NCBI GenBank assembly: GCA_009760885.1
Contig: CM019692.1
Coordinates: forward strand, 46,683,930 to 46,747,929
Direction of reading: 5' to 3'
Length of the DNA stretch: 64,000 nt
Source of the DNA: Achatina immaculata
Lineage: Eukaryota > Mollusca > Gastropoda > Stylommatophora > Achatinidae
Shown: positions 33,749 to 44,005 of the stretch, piece after piece
Numbering within the stretch: position 1 is the first letter of the stretch
Layout of the letters: each line of letters starts with the position of its first letter
Notes under the pieces: model-generated
Database searches by the model: none
What the model was told of the DNA's origin: nothing
What the model saw: the letters and a program-made list of their open reading frames with translations, nothing else
Made by a program: the position numbers and the translations under genes

Positions 33749-33894
33749 TCTCACCTTTACATTAATCCTGTCGACGATGAGAAACGAGCCTACTTCAAGA
33801 AAAAGTCAAACTCTCATAGGCAAGCAGTTGAAGACAACGATAATGAAAGCTGTAATAAAAAGATGATTTCGTCCCAGCAGCAGGGATACTTCAG
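33749..33894 (+). CDS. Internal coding exon of an unidentified gene
   Basis: The exon is 146 bp. A strong acceptor precedes it (TTTGTTTTCTTCTCTCATG then TTCCAG) and it ends CTTCAG-GTAAGT, a near-perfect donor. It is open throughout, entering in phase 0 and leaving in phase 2. The peptide begins SHLYINPVDDEKRAYFKKK, then a hydrophilic stretch with AVEDNDNESCNKK, and ends SSQQQGYFR. It is charged and lacks a membrane segment, so it may be a cytoplasmic or linker region. I do not recognise the family. No neighbouring exon was found, which fits long repeat-filled introns. Codon content differs clearly from the flanking simple repeats. Confidence 0.65.
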
Positions 33895-33933
33895 GTAAGT
33901 AATGTTTTGCCACTTCATCATGGTGATATATAT

Positions 33934-34075
33934 CAGGGGTGTCCAGCTTGCGGCCCTCGAGGTGTTTTTTTGTTGTTGCGGCCAGCGAGGTGTTACTATG
34001 AAAGTGTAATCTATTTGTTTAAATCTATCCATCCTCCCCCAGACATTTAAAAATAGAAGACCTTCTAAGCTAATT
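33934..34075 (+). mobile_element. hAT-like terminal fragment
   Basis: CAGGGGTGTCCAGCTTGCGG followed by CCCTCGAGGTG resembles the common 5' terminus of hAT non-autonomous elements. No matching right end was identified before the polypyrimidine tract. It lies 40 bp into the intron after the exon at 33749-33894. Confidence 0.35.
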
Positions 34076-34081
34076 AAATGC

Positions 34082-34795
34082 ATTCTGTCTCTGTTTCTGT
34101 CTCCCTCTCTCTCTCTGTTTCTGTCTCCCTACCTGTCTCTCTCTGTTTCTGTCTCCCTATCTCTGTTTCTGTCTCCCTGTCTATCTCTCTCTGTTTCTGT
34201 CTCCCTATCTCTATCTCTCTCTGTTTCTGTCTCTCCATTTCCCTCTTTGTTTCTGTCTCTCTGTCTCTCTCTGTTTCTGTCTCTCTGTCTCCCTCTCTGT
34301 TTCTGTCTCTCCATCTCCCTCTCTCTCTTTCTGTCTCTCCGTCTCCCTGTTTGTCTCTCCGTCTCCCTCTGTTTCTGTCTCTCCGTCTCCCTCTGTTTCT
34401 GTCTCTCCGTCTCCCTCTCTGTTTCCGTCTCTCCGTCTCCCTCTCTCTGTTTCTCCCTCTCTCTCTTTCTGTCTCTCCGTCTCCCTCTCTCTCTCTCTGT
34501 TTCTGTCTCTCCGTCTCCCTCTCTCTCTTTCTGTCTCTCCGTCTCCCTCTCTCTGTTTCTATCTCTCCGTCTCCCTCTCTCTCTGTTTCTGTCTCTCCGT
34601 CTCCCCTCTCTCTCTGTTTCTGTCTCCGTTTCTATCTCTCCGTCTCCCTCTCTCTCTCTGTTTCTGTCCCTCCGTCTCCCTCTCTCTCTGTTTCTGTCTC
34701 TCCGTCTCCCTCTCTCTCTGTTTCTGTCTCTCCGTCTCCCTCTTTCTCTCTCTGTTTCTGTCTCTCCGTTCCCCTCTCTCTCTCTCTCTCTTTGA
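34082..34795. repeat. Polypyrimidine minisatellite, about 0.7 kb
   Basis: Almost pure C/T on this strand apart from scattered G and A, built from CTCTCTGTTTCTGTCTCTCC plus GTCTCCCT variants. It runs into the CT tail of the minus-strand LINE-A fragment at about 34770-34795. Serine/leucine-rich frames on this strand and arginine/glutamate-rich frames on the other are artefacts. Confidence 0.95.
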
Positions 34796-35115
34796 ACCTC
34801 AAGTGCTAAAGGCACATCTTGGCCTTCAGCAAGGGCTTTTCACAAACGCCTGTTCTTCGCCTTTTTTAAAAACCGTTCTTGCCCGGGTGAGCCCTCTGTT
34901 GCTCAGCATCTTCTCTTTTGTTCTTCCCCATGTCTCCTCTGGTTTACCCTTACTCTTGTCTCCCTGTGATGTGCATTTCAGTGCTGGTTTTAGTGAGTTG
35001 TCAATCATCCGAAGCACATGTCCCAACCATCGTCAACGACTTTCCTCAGTAATCCATGTCAGCGGCTTCATCTGCATTTCTGGCAGCAAAGTGTTATTTC
35101 AGATATATATTTGTT
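34770..35115 (-). mobile_element. LINE-A 3' fragment
   Basis: In complement it carries the LINE-A C-terminal coding end (WLGH-like region at about 35020, KSKGKPEETW at about 34940) and the TTGAGGTTCAAAG junction to its GA tail. The tail is continuous with the long polypyrimidine array. The 5' portion is absent. Confidence 0.88.
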
Positions 35116-35339
35116 TGGCCAGAATGCATTCAATTCACCTTTATTTCGTAACTGTCTCTTTTTCTCATCTTTATACAAGCTGGTGGCCCGTCACTCGCTT
35201 TCCGCTCAGTTACGCCCACAGAGACCACTAATATTGGAGACCGCAGATGTAGATTAAAAACTAAAGATATTATAACGCAGACAACAATTTTAGACACCCC
35301 GATTCTTGCTGTGCTAATGCTAAATTAGTGGTTAAACTA

Positions 35340-35985
35340 TCTTATATCTTATATCCTTCCCGTGCCGTTAAACGTCACATAAGGCTCGCAAAGTAGTTCG
35401 CCAATTTTTCATGTCTTCGGCGAGTCTTTCAGCCTCATCAAAGGATTTTATGCCTGTTAATTTGGCCTCTCTTAACAAGGTCCTCTTCAGAGTTTCACGC
35501 GGTCTGCCTCTTTTTCTTTGGCCTGTTGTGTTCCACTTGATAGCTTTGTTTTGGGATTCTCTGATCATTTCTTCTCGTCAAGTGACCAACATATGTCCAT
35601 CTCCTTTTCCTGATCACCCATGAGGCTGGTTGTTGTTCAGTCATCTGTCTTATCGCTGCATTGTTCTTGAATTCGTTCCACTTGATGTCGAGTATTTTCC
35701 TTAGGCATTTGTTTTCAAAAGAGTCTAATTTATTTTCTATTTATTTAGTTGTTTTCGAGCTTTCGCATGCATAAATGAGGGTGGATATTACATTTGAATT
35801 GAATAGTCTTAACTTGGTTTTTGTGCTTATAACTTTTGAGTTCCATATGTTCTCAAGATTCTTGAAGATTAATGCTGCTTTTGCAATTCTGATCCTAACT
35901 TCCTTTCTAGTGTAACCATCCTGGTCTATGTAGCTGCCAAGGTATGCAAATTGATTGACTTCTTCAATATCTGTCCCTTCTATGT
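35340..35985 (-). mobile_element. LINE-F 3' portion
   Basis: This is the longest minus-strand LINE-F copy here. In complement it encodes the region from about YLGSYIDQ through the FENKC-like block to GRPRETLKRTLLREAKLTG, finishing in the ATAAGATATAAG tail at the left edge. Several stops interrupt it. The 3' end matches 52684-53078 closely. Confidence 0.88.
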
Positions 35986-36214
35986 GTTAAACTATGGAAC
36001 TGTTTAAACTAGAAAAAAAAAGTAGTAACAGCTTTATTACTTCTGAGATACAACGTGTGTGCCCGTTAACTTCTCTTATCTGTACACTAAAACAGGGAAG
36101 GACAACTTTTGGTATCAGAAGCATGAAAATACAAAAAAATGACATTACCATTAGAAAAAGAAGTGACGTGGTTGGGAATATTCTGCTACAAAGTATCAGG
36201 ATGCCACTTATGTC

Positions 36215-36340
36215 TTCTTCGTGTTTCTTCTCCCTTCTTCCATATCTCTGGGACTACAAGCTGGTGTTCATTACAGACAGTGTTGTGGGTTGTGATGGTT
36301 TCTTGGGATTGCTCTCGTGTGGATAGTGGAATGTGGTGGT
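36215..36340 (+). repeat. DR1 5' extension only
   Basis: The sequence TCTCTGGGACTACAAGCTGG plus TGTTCATTACAGACAGTG aligns with the 5' extension of the DR1 copies at 7195 and 56985. The core is missing. A GA microsatellite follows at 36352-36375. Confidence 0.5.
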
Positions 36341-36375
36341 TGGGATTCCTCAGAGAGAGAGAGAGAGAGAGAGAG

Positions 36376-38490
36376 TCAAAGAAACGAGCTTTTACCGCTT
36401 TGATTTTTTTTGTGGCCCTATCTCTCTGGTAAACCAGATCAGAGCACATCGGCCCGTTAACTAAAAACATAAAGAAAGAGACGAGGGTAGGTTTTGGCCA
36501 GTGGAGGTTCCTCTGGTTCCGGTAATCAGATGCTGTCGTCTCCGCAGCTACCCTTGATGGAGGAACACTCTCAGCGAGTGAGACATCACTAAACTAGGAG
36601 CAAACAACTGCTGTTACAGTGGCTCCACAATCGTCAGGGACAGCCAGGGAGTCATAGCTGTCCACGACCATATTCCGCCTCACTCTCTCTCCCTCTTCCC
36701 GCTCCCAGTCATAGAATGAAGAAGCTCCCACTGACAAGATTCAGCTTGGCCAGTGAGGAAGGGATCAATGTGGTCCAATGGCTGTGGAGTATACTAAGAC
36801 GCATTGCACTTTTCCGTGCTTTTTTTCCACCTTTATTTAAACTATCCACTGTAACCCACTTTCGACCCGATACCCTTCACCGCACTAGCTTTAGAGAACA
36901 CCCCTGCTAGCCGGATATAATTCATAACAAGACCTGAAGCAGATAGCATAAGATGATGATGCTAATGCAGTTTTACGTTTATACATAAATTTGCATTCAG
37001 CCACGCCCACTTTTGTCTAACCCATTTGTAATCACAGCGGCATGTGCCGTCATTAATTACATGTCATGTGTGATCAAATTCTGATTAATTATCTCCCCCA
37101 GACAGTGAAGGGTTTGATGGTGGGTAACTTCCCTTTCACACACGCGGCACCTGTGTTTTCAAACGCGTCAATTGTCTGAAAGTTTGAAAGCCCCACAACA
37201 GGAAGTTTTGGAAAGTGTTATAAATCGGGGCTTAATTTGCGATGACTGGTGCAATTTTCATAGTGCGAAACTTTCTAATGTTGGGGAAGTTCAACAAGTT
37301 TGCTTCTGCTCTGCGTTTGACTAGATGCGTAGTCTATAGGAAGCGAGTTTTTTGTTTTCCTTTTGTTGTTGTTTGTTTGCTTGGTTGGTTGTTTGTTTGT
37401 CTGAAAAGCAAAAAGCCAAACCGGTGAGATATAGTGAGCAAGCGTTTCTCAGATTCAAAGCATTTTCTTTTTAATGTTGTGATCAAAGGAAACATTGAGC
37501 AACCCCCACCCCCCCCCCCACCCCACACCTCGACTCGGTTTGTGCTACCTTTTGAGTAAGAAAATTTCCAGACAAAGAGCTCATTGCTAAGTCGAGTGAT
37601 TCCTTGTCTCATCGTCTAGAGAGGGGTGTATGGCGGCAAAAGATGTTAAGAATGCTTGTTTTTTAAGAAACACTAACTAACTCACTCAGACGACAAAGAT
37701 TCTAACTCGCCGAGGAAACTTTTTTTTCTTCCTTTCCGTGGCGGAGGTAACAGGGGGTGTAATACTATATCTCAAAAAAATAGTTCCCAGTAGTTAGACT
37801 TGCGGCCTGTCACATCAAAGGAACGGTTTTTTTTTTTCCCTTGCCCCATCAAAGATCAAAGCGCTCGCAGCGAGTTGGCTCCTAATTTTAACAAAAATTG
37901 TTTTCACACGCAGTATTGTTGTAACCTGTTCATAATAGCAGTCAGCCGGAACTTCATTCACGCTCAGATCGTAGGAATACGTGGTTAAATGGGAAAGATT
38001 TATGGTTATTATAACTAGGAAGATTATCACTGGAATGGACTACCTGTGGAACCAGGGTACCGGAATTCAGAGCGTTAATCGCTGCATGTGGAGGGGGGGG
38101 GGGGAAGAGAGAGATAAAATAAATGTTGTGTGAATAGGGTATATACGCTAGATTAGACAGGTAAATATGAAGTGTATAGACCGACAAAATATGTGGTAGA
38201 AATTGGGAGCTCGCCAAACTGGCAACAATCAGACGGTAAGGTATCTTTTCTTTCTTGCTTGTTCTTTATATAAAATAAAACGTAAGAGACGGTAATTTCA
38301 GCATCCATTTTAAAAAAAAAATGTCTAATTGGCCGTGTGGAAATGTTGCGTCCTTTAACGCATTTATCTCCAGAGGTGTTTGTCGGGGATGGGTGCATGC
38401 GTGAGGTAGTGGAGGGGAGTGGGGAGAGAGTATAGGTCAGTTCTACTTCCACATGCTATTTCATCATTTATATCTTGTTTTATTTGGGCT
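36376..38490. other. No gene recognised
   Basis: Largely unique-looking sequence with oligo-C near 37510, a GTTT-rich stretch near 37360-37400 and an oligo-G run near 38090. No exon, SINE or LINE was recognised. It may be intron or intergenic DNA. Confidence 0.5.
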
Positions 38491-38491
38491 C

Positions 38492-38680
38492 TGCTGTGGT
38501 CTGGTGGTTAATGTACTCTCGTGTCAGTCACGATTTCGCACCTGAGGGACTTTATTTCTTCCAGGCCGACCGATACTTATAAAAAAAAGGGGGGGGGGGG
38601 GTCATCTCAGCCTTTTAAAAAATGGTACCTGGGATTTTCCTAGTAACACAAGAGCAAAACAAAGTCGGCGAGGACAGTAA
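38492..38680 (+). mobile_element. SINE-B, diverged copy
   Basis: The head reads CTGTGGTCTGGTGGTTAATG, which contains a box A-like TGGTCTGGTGG. It is followed by CACGATTTCGCACC where box B is expected. The body contains CTCAGCC, an A-run and TGGTACCTGGGA, matching the order in SINE-B at 60475-60810. The tail is not clear. Confidence 0.55.
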
Positions 38681-38794
38681 AAACGCTGTTGTGGGCCTGA
38701 AATGTTAAGGCACCAACACTTCACACGTTGTGACATGCGAAGCATACATTATGTGGTGATAATCTGGTTTATTTTGGTCGACAGAATATTATCA

Positions 38795-39365
38795 TCATCA
38801 TCGCCTTTCATTCCCTTGGGAGCATAGGCCAGGGATAAAGGCTCTCCAGCCGTCCATGTTCTTGAATTTATTCTCCGCTTCCTTTCCATATATATCCTTT
38901 GTCTTTGGGCTCTGTCGTGATTTCCTTTCTCTCCAGGTGGTTCTAGGTCTTCCTCGTTTTCTATTTCCTTGAGGATTCCATGCCAGTGTCTGTCTTGCTA
39001 TGCTGGTGTCAGGTTTCCTCAGTGTGTGGCCAGTCCACCTCCATTTCCTAGATATGATTTATAGGTTCATGGGCTCTTGTCCTGCCCTTTCCCAGACCTC
39101 CTCGCTCTTCATCTTGTCCTGCCATTTAATTTTTAAAATCAGTAGTTCATGAACTTGTATCCTCTGTTGTGTTGCCTTGGTCATAACCCATGTCTCCGAA
39201 CCATATAGTAGGACAGTCTTCAAGTTTGTATTGGAGAGCCTAAGTTTGATTCTTTTTTTGATGTTATTAGATGATCATAATGTGTTAAGTCGTATAAATG
39301 TCGCCCTGGTCTTTGTTACTCTAGCTTTAACACCCTTTTCTGTTTCTCCAGTAGTTATCAACAGT
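38795..39365 (-). pseudogene. LINE-G C-terminal region
   Basis: In complement the frames read a LLYGSETW-type block, then WRWTGHTLRKPDTSIARQ, then GNRKRGRPRTTWRRE-like, and end near a (GAT)n tail at the left edge (ATCATCATCATC on this strand). These are C-terminal words of a non-LTR element. Stops are present. A second LINE-G end lies at 5283-5420. Confidence 0.8.
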
Positions 39366-39689
39366 GCTGCCTAAATATGTGAAATACTACTTCCTCAATC
39401 GGCACTACCTCGATTGCCATGGGGGGTTTTGCTTGTGCTATTACTTTTCGGCCAGAATATTGGCGTTTATAATTTCTAGTCACCCGGTGGATCTGGCCAG
39501 GCATTGTTTTCCAAACCTTTCGATACCTTCTATCGCCGCAGGCGCACATTCCAGTGTGAAACATAATGTTTCCTTAAAATTTTCATTATCCGGTCAAATC
39601 CTCGTGAAGTTTTGGCCAGTCTCCAGTTTTGTCATGAAATCCTGGCAACAGTATTGGCAGTTATAATGGCTGGCAGCTCAAGACTAGCC

Positions 39690-40450
39690 ATAACACTGTA
39701 TCATCTCTTCGATCAGAGAGATAAACTGAAAAGTGTATCGTCACCGCCTCGTGCAAAGGTAACCTGAACAGTCTGTTATCATCACTTCGTTCTTAGATAA
39801 ACGGAACGTTTTATCATCTCTTTATTGGAAGATAACCAGAACACTAACACAGTTTCTTCGTTCAGAGATAAACAGAACAGTGTACTATCACCATTTCGTT
39901 CCAAGATAACTAGAACAGTTATCATAATCCCTTCGTTAAGTGATAACTAGAACAATGTGAAAGTCCAACTCTAGGCTGGATGGGCAACCACCTCTCACCC
40001 GGCGGGGATATGCTTATATCCGAAACACGCCGAGGTTTTCCGGTGAGAAAGCCCAACTGATTAAACTGGTGCAACGAAAACCACGGTGTCACGCAATCCC
40101 GCTTCTGCGACCCACCAAGAATTCAGGCCCAAGCCCCGCGATACTCTGTACCTCTTGTGATCCTCTCAGGGATCTCTTGTGGGCTTCTCGGGGACCACGG
40201 GACACATCGAGGATCACAGGAGTAAATTCAGGAGGATCACGGGGCGATCTTGGTGGTAGAAGTGAACGAAGAAGAAGAACAGTGTATTATCACCCCTTCG
40301 TTAAGAGATAACTAAAACTAACATCGTGGCTTTGTTCATAGATAACTAGAACAGTGTATCATCATCTCTCTATTCATAGATAACTAGAACAGTGTAACAT
40401 CATGGCATTGTTCAAAGATAACTAGAACACAGCATCATCTCTTCGTGGTC
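39690..40450. repeat. About 50-bp minisatellite split by a SINE-like insertion
   Basis: Units built from AGATAACTAGAACAGTGTAT plus CATCACTTCGTTC recur at 39715-39955 and again at 40286-40445. The GAA-tailed repeat at 39957-40285 sits between them, so it inserted into the array. Confidence 0.75.
39957..40285 (+). mobile_element. Dispersed SINE-like repeat with GAA tail, copy 2
   Basis: This is the longer of two copies (see 2055-2278). It begins near AGTCCAACTCTAGGCTGGAT, contains CTCTCACCCGGCGGGGAT and GTCACGCAATCCCGCTTC, and ends GAACGAAGAAGAAGAAC. It lies within a minisatellite, whose units resume immediately after the tail. Confidence 0.6.
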
Positions 40451-40937
40451 TTGCTAGTTTGCATCTGACTAACGAAGCACGGCTTATCACCAGACTTAAG
40501 ACGCAGGCGCATACCAACTGTGAGCGTGAATACTTGTTTCTTAGTTTCGTCTCTTATCTTTGAACAAGCAGTCGTAACCCACTTCCACATTCAATGAAGT
40601 GTCAGTGCATCACCATGGGGACGTTAGAGCAAGGTCATAAGAACTGGTTTCCATGGCTCGTGCCGGAATATCGGTGTTACTTTGTGAGAAACTGCCGGCT
40701 AGAGCACACCTGTATCGCCTTCGCCTGACATACACTCTTGATTACACGTGCGAAACAGTCATCCAGGCTCCAGAGCACATCCTGTAGCTCTGCCTCCGCT
40801 ACCAAGAAAGCCGGAAACCCAGTTCTGGCCACATGGAGCTGCCCTGGAAGACAGACATTGGGACGCAAAGCATAACCTCCAAAACCTGTGTCACATGGCA
40901 GTCTACACGACGCAGGGGTGTGAAGTGTTAGTGCAGT

Positions 40938-41105
40938 CATATCTCTAGGCCACTAAGAGTCACATCTCTAGGCCACTAAGAGTCATATCTCTAGGCCACT
41001 AAGAGTCATATCTCTAGGCCACTAAGAGTCACATCTCTAGGCCACTAAGAGTCACATCTCTAGGCCACTAAGAGTCATAAATCTCTAGGCCACTAAGAGT
41101 ATTTG
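40938..41105. repeat. 23-bp minisatellite, about 7 copies
   Basis: The unit is CACTAAGAGTCATATCTC plus TAGGC, nearly perfect, with a C/T alternative in CACATC versus CATATC. Confidence 0.95.
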
Positions 41106-41215
41106 AGGTAGGGGAGCTGGCAACCTGTCTTCGTTGCCCCCCCCCCCGGAAACCCCAGATACCCATTTTCGAGGCTGGGTTATATAACCTCGGTGTCGGT
41201 AGGTCCGAAAACATT

Positions 41216-41432
41216 TCACTTGAGTGCAAAATAAGGACCAGGGACCTTCAAATCGCTGAGTGCAAAATAAGGAATAGGGACCTTCAAATCGCTGAATGCA
41301 AAATAAGGAATAGGGACCTTCAAATCGCTGAGTGCAAAATAAGGAATAGGGACCTTCAAATCGCTGAATGCAAAATAAAGAATAGGGACCTTCAAATCGC
41401 TGAATGCAAAATAAGGATCAGGGTCCTTCACT
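41216..41432. repeat. 36-bp minisatellite, about 6 copies
   Basis: The unit contains AATCGCTGAGTGCAAAATAA plus GGAATAGGGACCTTCA. The minus-strand frame gives the 12-residue repeat FALSDLKVPIPY, which is an artefact of the unit length. Confidence 0.95.
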
Positions 41433-41608
41433 TTCGGCAGGCACGTGCACAGACCACTACACCACTCCGACACCATAACCCCCCCCCCCCCAAAAAAAAA
41501 AAACAAAAACCTTCACAATTTATTCCGACAAAAACAACAACAACAACAAAGATGTCTGAGGCTACAACCTTGAAACGCAGACGAAGAATCTACCTTATAT
41601 AACTTGTT

Positions 41609-41698
41609 GACTATCAAGATCTTCACTGTTGACTATCAAGATCTTCACTGTTGACTGGCAAGATCTTCACTGTTGACTATCAAGATCTTCACTGTTGA
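41609..41698. repeat. 22-bp minisatellite, 4 copies
   Basis: The unit TTGACTATCAAGATCTTCACTG is repeated in tandem (shown here as TTGACTATCAAGATCTTC plus ACTG), with one copy reading GGCAAG in place of TCAAG. Confidence 0.9.
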
Positions 41699-41764
41699 CG
41701 AATCGTTCCCAAACTTTTTACAACCAAGGATCACTTTACCAGCTTCATTTAAGTGTTGGGTGGG

Positions 41765-42085
41765 TGGGGGGAGGTGAAGACGCTTGTCCGATGAAGCAAT
41801 CAGCGACCCATAGCTGATATGCTAGCGTCAGGGTTAGCGAACCATAGCTGACCAAGACCCTGTCCCACCTCTCCGTGGCATCCCCAGTAACAGGCATAGC
41901 CTGGCTAAGGGGGCAGGGATCGCCACAGTCCCCATGGTGGTGGAGTCTGCTAAAGAAGCATTGCACACCCCCCCCCCTGCTTTTTAGCTGTACTCCGGGA
42001 CTTAAAAAGTTGCTGCCATAGCCCGCCCCCACGCCGATACGATGCTGCGCCTCAATATATCTACAGCATCGGCTGCAAAGAACAA
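41765..42085 (-). repeat. DR1 copy with distal extension
   Basis: In complement it holds the DR1 core (TGCTTCTTTAGCAGACTCCA, AGGTGGGACAGGGTCTTGG, TAGCTATGGGTCGCTGATTG-like). It extends on the right through CTTAAAAAGTTGCTGCCATA to CATCGGCTGCAAAG, as in the copy at 20250-20560. It lies inside a pair of hAT-like ends (about 41700 and 42290). Confidence 0.75.
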
Positions 42086-42283
42086 CAGCTCGCAGTTACA
42101 GAGAGTTCGTACAAGTACAAGAAGTCACGGGTTACCAACTTCAGAAGTGGTATAGCAATGTCATGAAACATTAATTGCTTTTATTCAATGGATAGCGCTC
42201 AATACCAGTTCAATAACGCATCCACAGACTACTTGATAATGCGCCGTAGAGCATTTGTAGTCCTTAGATTACAGGTTGGGAAC

Positions 42284-42565
42284 CACTACATAGACTGTGA
42301 CGGCACTACATACGTTGACTGTGAAAGCATTACATACTTAGACTGTGGCGGCACTACATACGTTGACTGCGAAAGCATTACATACTTAGACTATGACGGC
42401 ACCACATACGTTGACTGTGAAAACATTACATACTTTGACTGTGGCGGCACTACATACGTTGACTGTGAAAGCATTACATACTTAGACTGTGGCGGCACTA
42501 CATACGTTGAATGTGAAAGCATTACATACTTGGACTGTGACATCACTACACGCTTGGACTGTCGC
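42284..42565. repeat. 48-bp (2 x 24) minisatellite
   Basis: Alternating half units, ACTACATACGTTGACTGTGA and AGCATTACATACTTAGACTG, each extended by four bases, form a 48-bp higher-order repeat of about five copies. The open frame through it (repeats of TTYVDCESITYLDC) is a by-product. The first unit starts at a hAT-like terminus (GGTTGGGAACCACTACATAG), so the array may have grown from that element's edge. Confidence 0.85.
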
Positions 42566-42834
42566 AACTACACGCTCTTTTTTTAAAAACTTCTCTGAAT
42601 GTACTTGTATACCCATCGTTTAACGCCTTGATCTAACGAGTGCCATTTTTTTCCCAGATTCAGGAATTTGTTTTCATTTTCTTTCTTTAGAACAGTGCTT
42701 TGCAGGATGGTCTTGTCTGTTCCCGGTACTTGATTTTCAGAAATTTACTTCAGTTTTTTTTTTTTTTTGCACACACACACACCCCCCCCCCCCGAATCAC
42801 AACGTAATGCTACGCTGGAATTTGAAACTGTAAA

Positions 42835-43682
42835 TCCTTCCGCTGATGCATCTATTTGCAGATCCTTAACAACGTCTTCCAGTCATCTTTGCCTCGGTCT
42901 TCATCTCTTTCTTTTTTCCCATTATGTACCCTTCCAAGACGGTCTTCTCTATATTATCATGACGTTTAATGTGTCCAAAATATTTAAGTTTTCTTTGTTT
43001 AATCCTCTTTACTAGCCAGCCCTCTTCAGTATTAAGTTCTTGTAGTATAGATATATTTGTTCTTTTTTGTGTCCACAATATTTGGAGAACTTTTCTGTAG
43101 CATTTACATTCAAAGGCATTTATGTGTTTCTCAGCTGTTCTGTTAAATGCCCAGGTTTCACAGGCATATGTTGTGATGGGAAAGATGCATGGCCTTAAAA
43201 ATCTTATTTTTGTAGTTCTGTCTGTTCCCCTTCACAGATTATTTAGTTGTTTTACTTTCTGAAGAGCGATAGATGTCCTTCTAATTTCCCTCATTGTATC
43301 TCCATTATTAGTTAGTAGTGATCCAAGATATTCAAAACTCTCCATTTCTTACAATTTTTCCTCATTGTTACATATTTCAGCTTCCTTATTTGTTTTGTCA
43401 GTTGTCATCAATTTAGTTTTCTTTGCATTGAGATAGAGGTTCTGCTCTTCGTTGTTCTTACGAACTGACATAATTAGTTTGTCCATTCCTTTTTGTGTTG
43501 TGGACAGTAGTACTGTGTCATCAGCATATCCAATCTCTGGTATTTCATAACCTCCAATTTTTATGTCATAATATTCTTTGTCTACATCTTCTTTAACATT
43601 CTTCATTATATTTTCGGTATACAAATTAAATAAATACGGCGACAATATGCACACTTGACTGGCACCTTCCATACACATAGAT
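42835..43682 (-). pseudogene. LINE-C 3' half including reverse transcriptase core
   Basis: In complement a 109-codon open frame (43349-43678) reads QVCILSPYLFNLYTENIM and GYADDTVLLST, which are RT motifs with an intact YADD. The C-terminal part follows (KLKYFGHIKRHDNIEKTVL at about 42960) down to the Q/GRRC region near 42870. It is truncated at 43682, where a different LINE fragment begins on the other strand. A frame break separates the RT part from the C-terminal part. Confidence 0.85.
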
Positions 43683-43687
43683 AAAAT

Positions 43688-43985
43688 GAAATAAGAGATA
43701 TTGATGGGATTAGATGTCGCAGAAAACTGGCTCGTTCACACCATAATAATTAGAAAGCTGAGATACTAAGGCCACATCAAGAGACACAGTAGTTTGGAGA
43801 GGTTGATGGTAGAAGGCATAAGTGCCCGGCAAAAGAGAAGGGATGACCTCGCCGCAAGTGGACTCGGGACATCCCGGAAAGTCTGAATGTGCCGTTGCAA
43901 GACGCTGGTCAACTTGCCCAAGACCGTATTGCATTCAGTAAGGATGTGAGAGGGTCAGTGTTCTGGAAAGGACATGTCATACGAA
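43688..43985 (+). pseudogene. LINE-E C-terminal fragment
   Basis: Words such as ILRPHQETQ/LRYxGHIKRHSSLERLM, then NVPLQDAGQLAQDRIAF and GSVFWKG, recall the end of a non-LTR element ('RYYGHIKRHxxLE...GQLAQDRxxW'). Frameshifts and stops are frequent. It lies between LINE-C and the mariner element. Confidence 0.55.
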
Positions 43986-44005
43986 AGAATGAATACACAA
44001 ACATA

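Noticed and set aside
34078..34815. Frames of 228-243 codons, serine/leucine-rich or arginine/glutamate-rich
   Set aside because: Direct translation of a polypyrimidine simple repeat, open on both strands at once.
35993..36060. Resemblance to the start of the Penelope-like arm (AAACTAG, A-run, AGTAGTAACAGCTTTATTA)
   Set aside because: Similarity stops after about 50 bp, lacks the TGATGA...GAAA motif and has no partner arm. It could be chance in AT-rich DNA.
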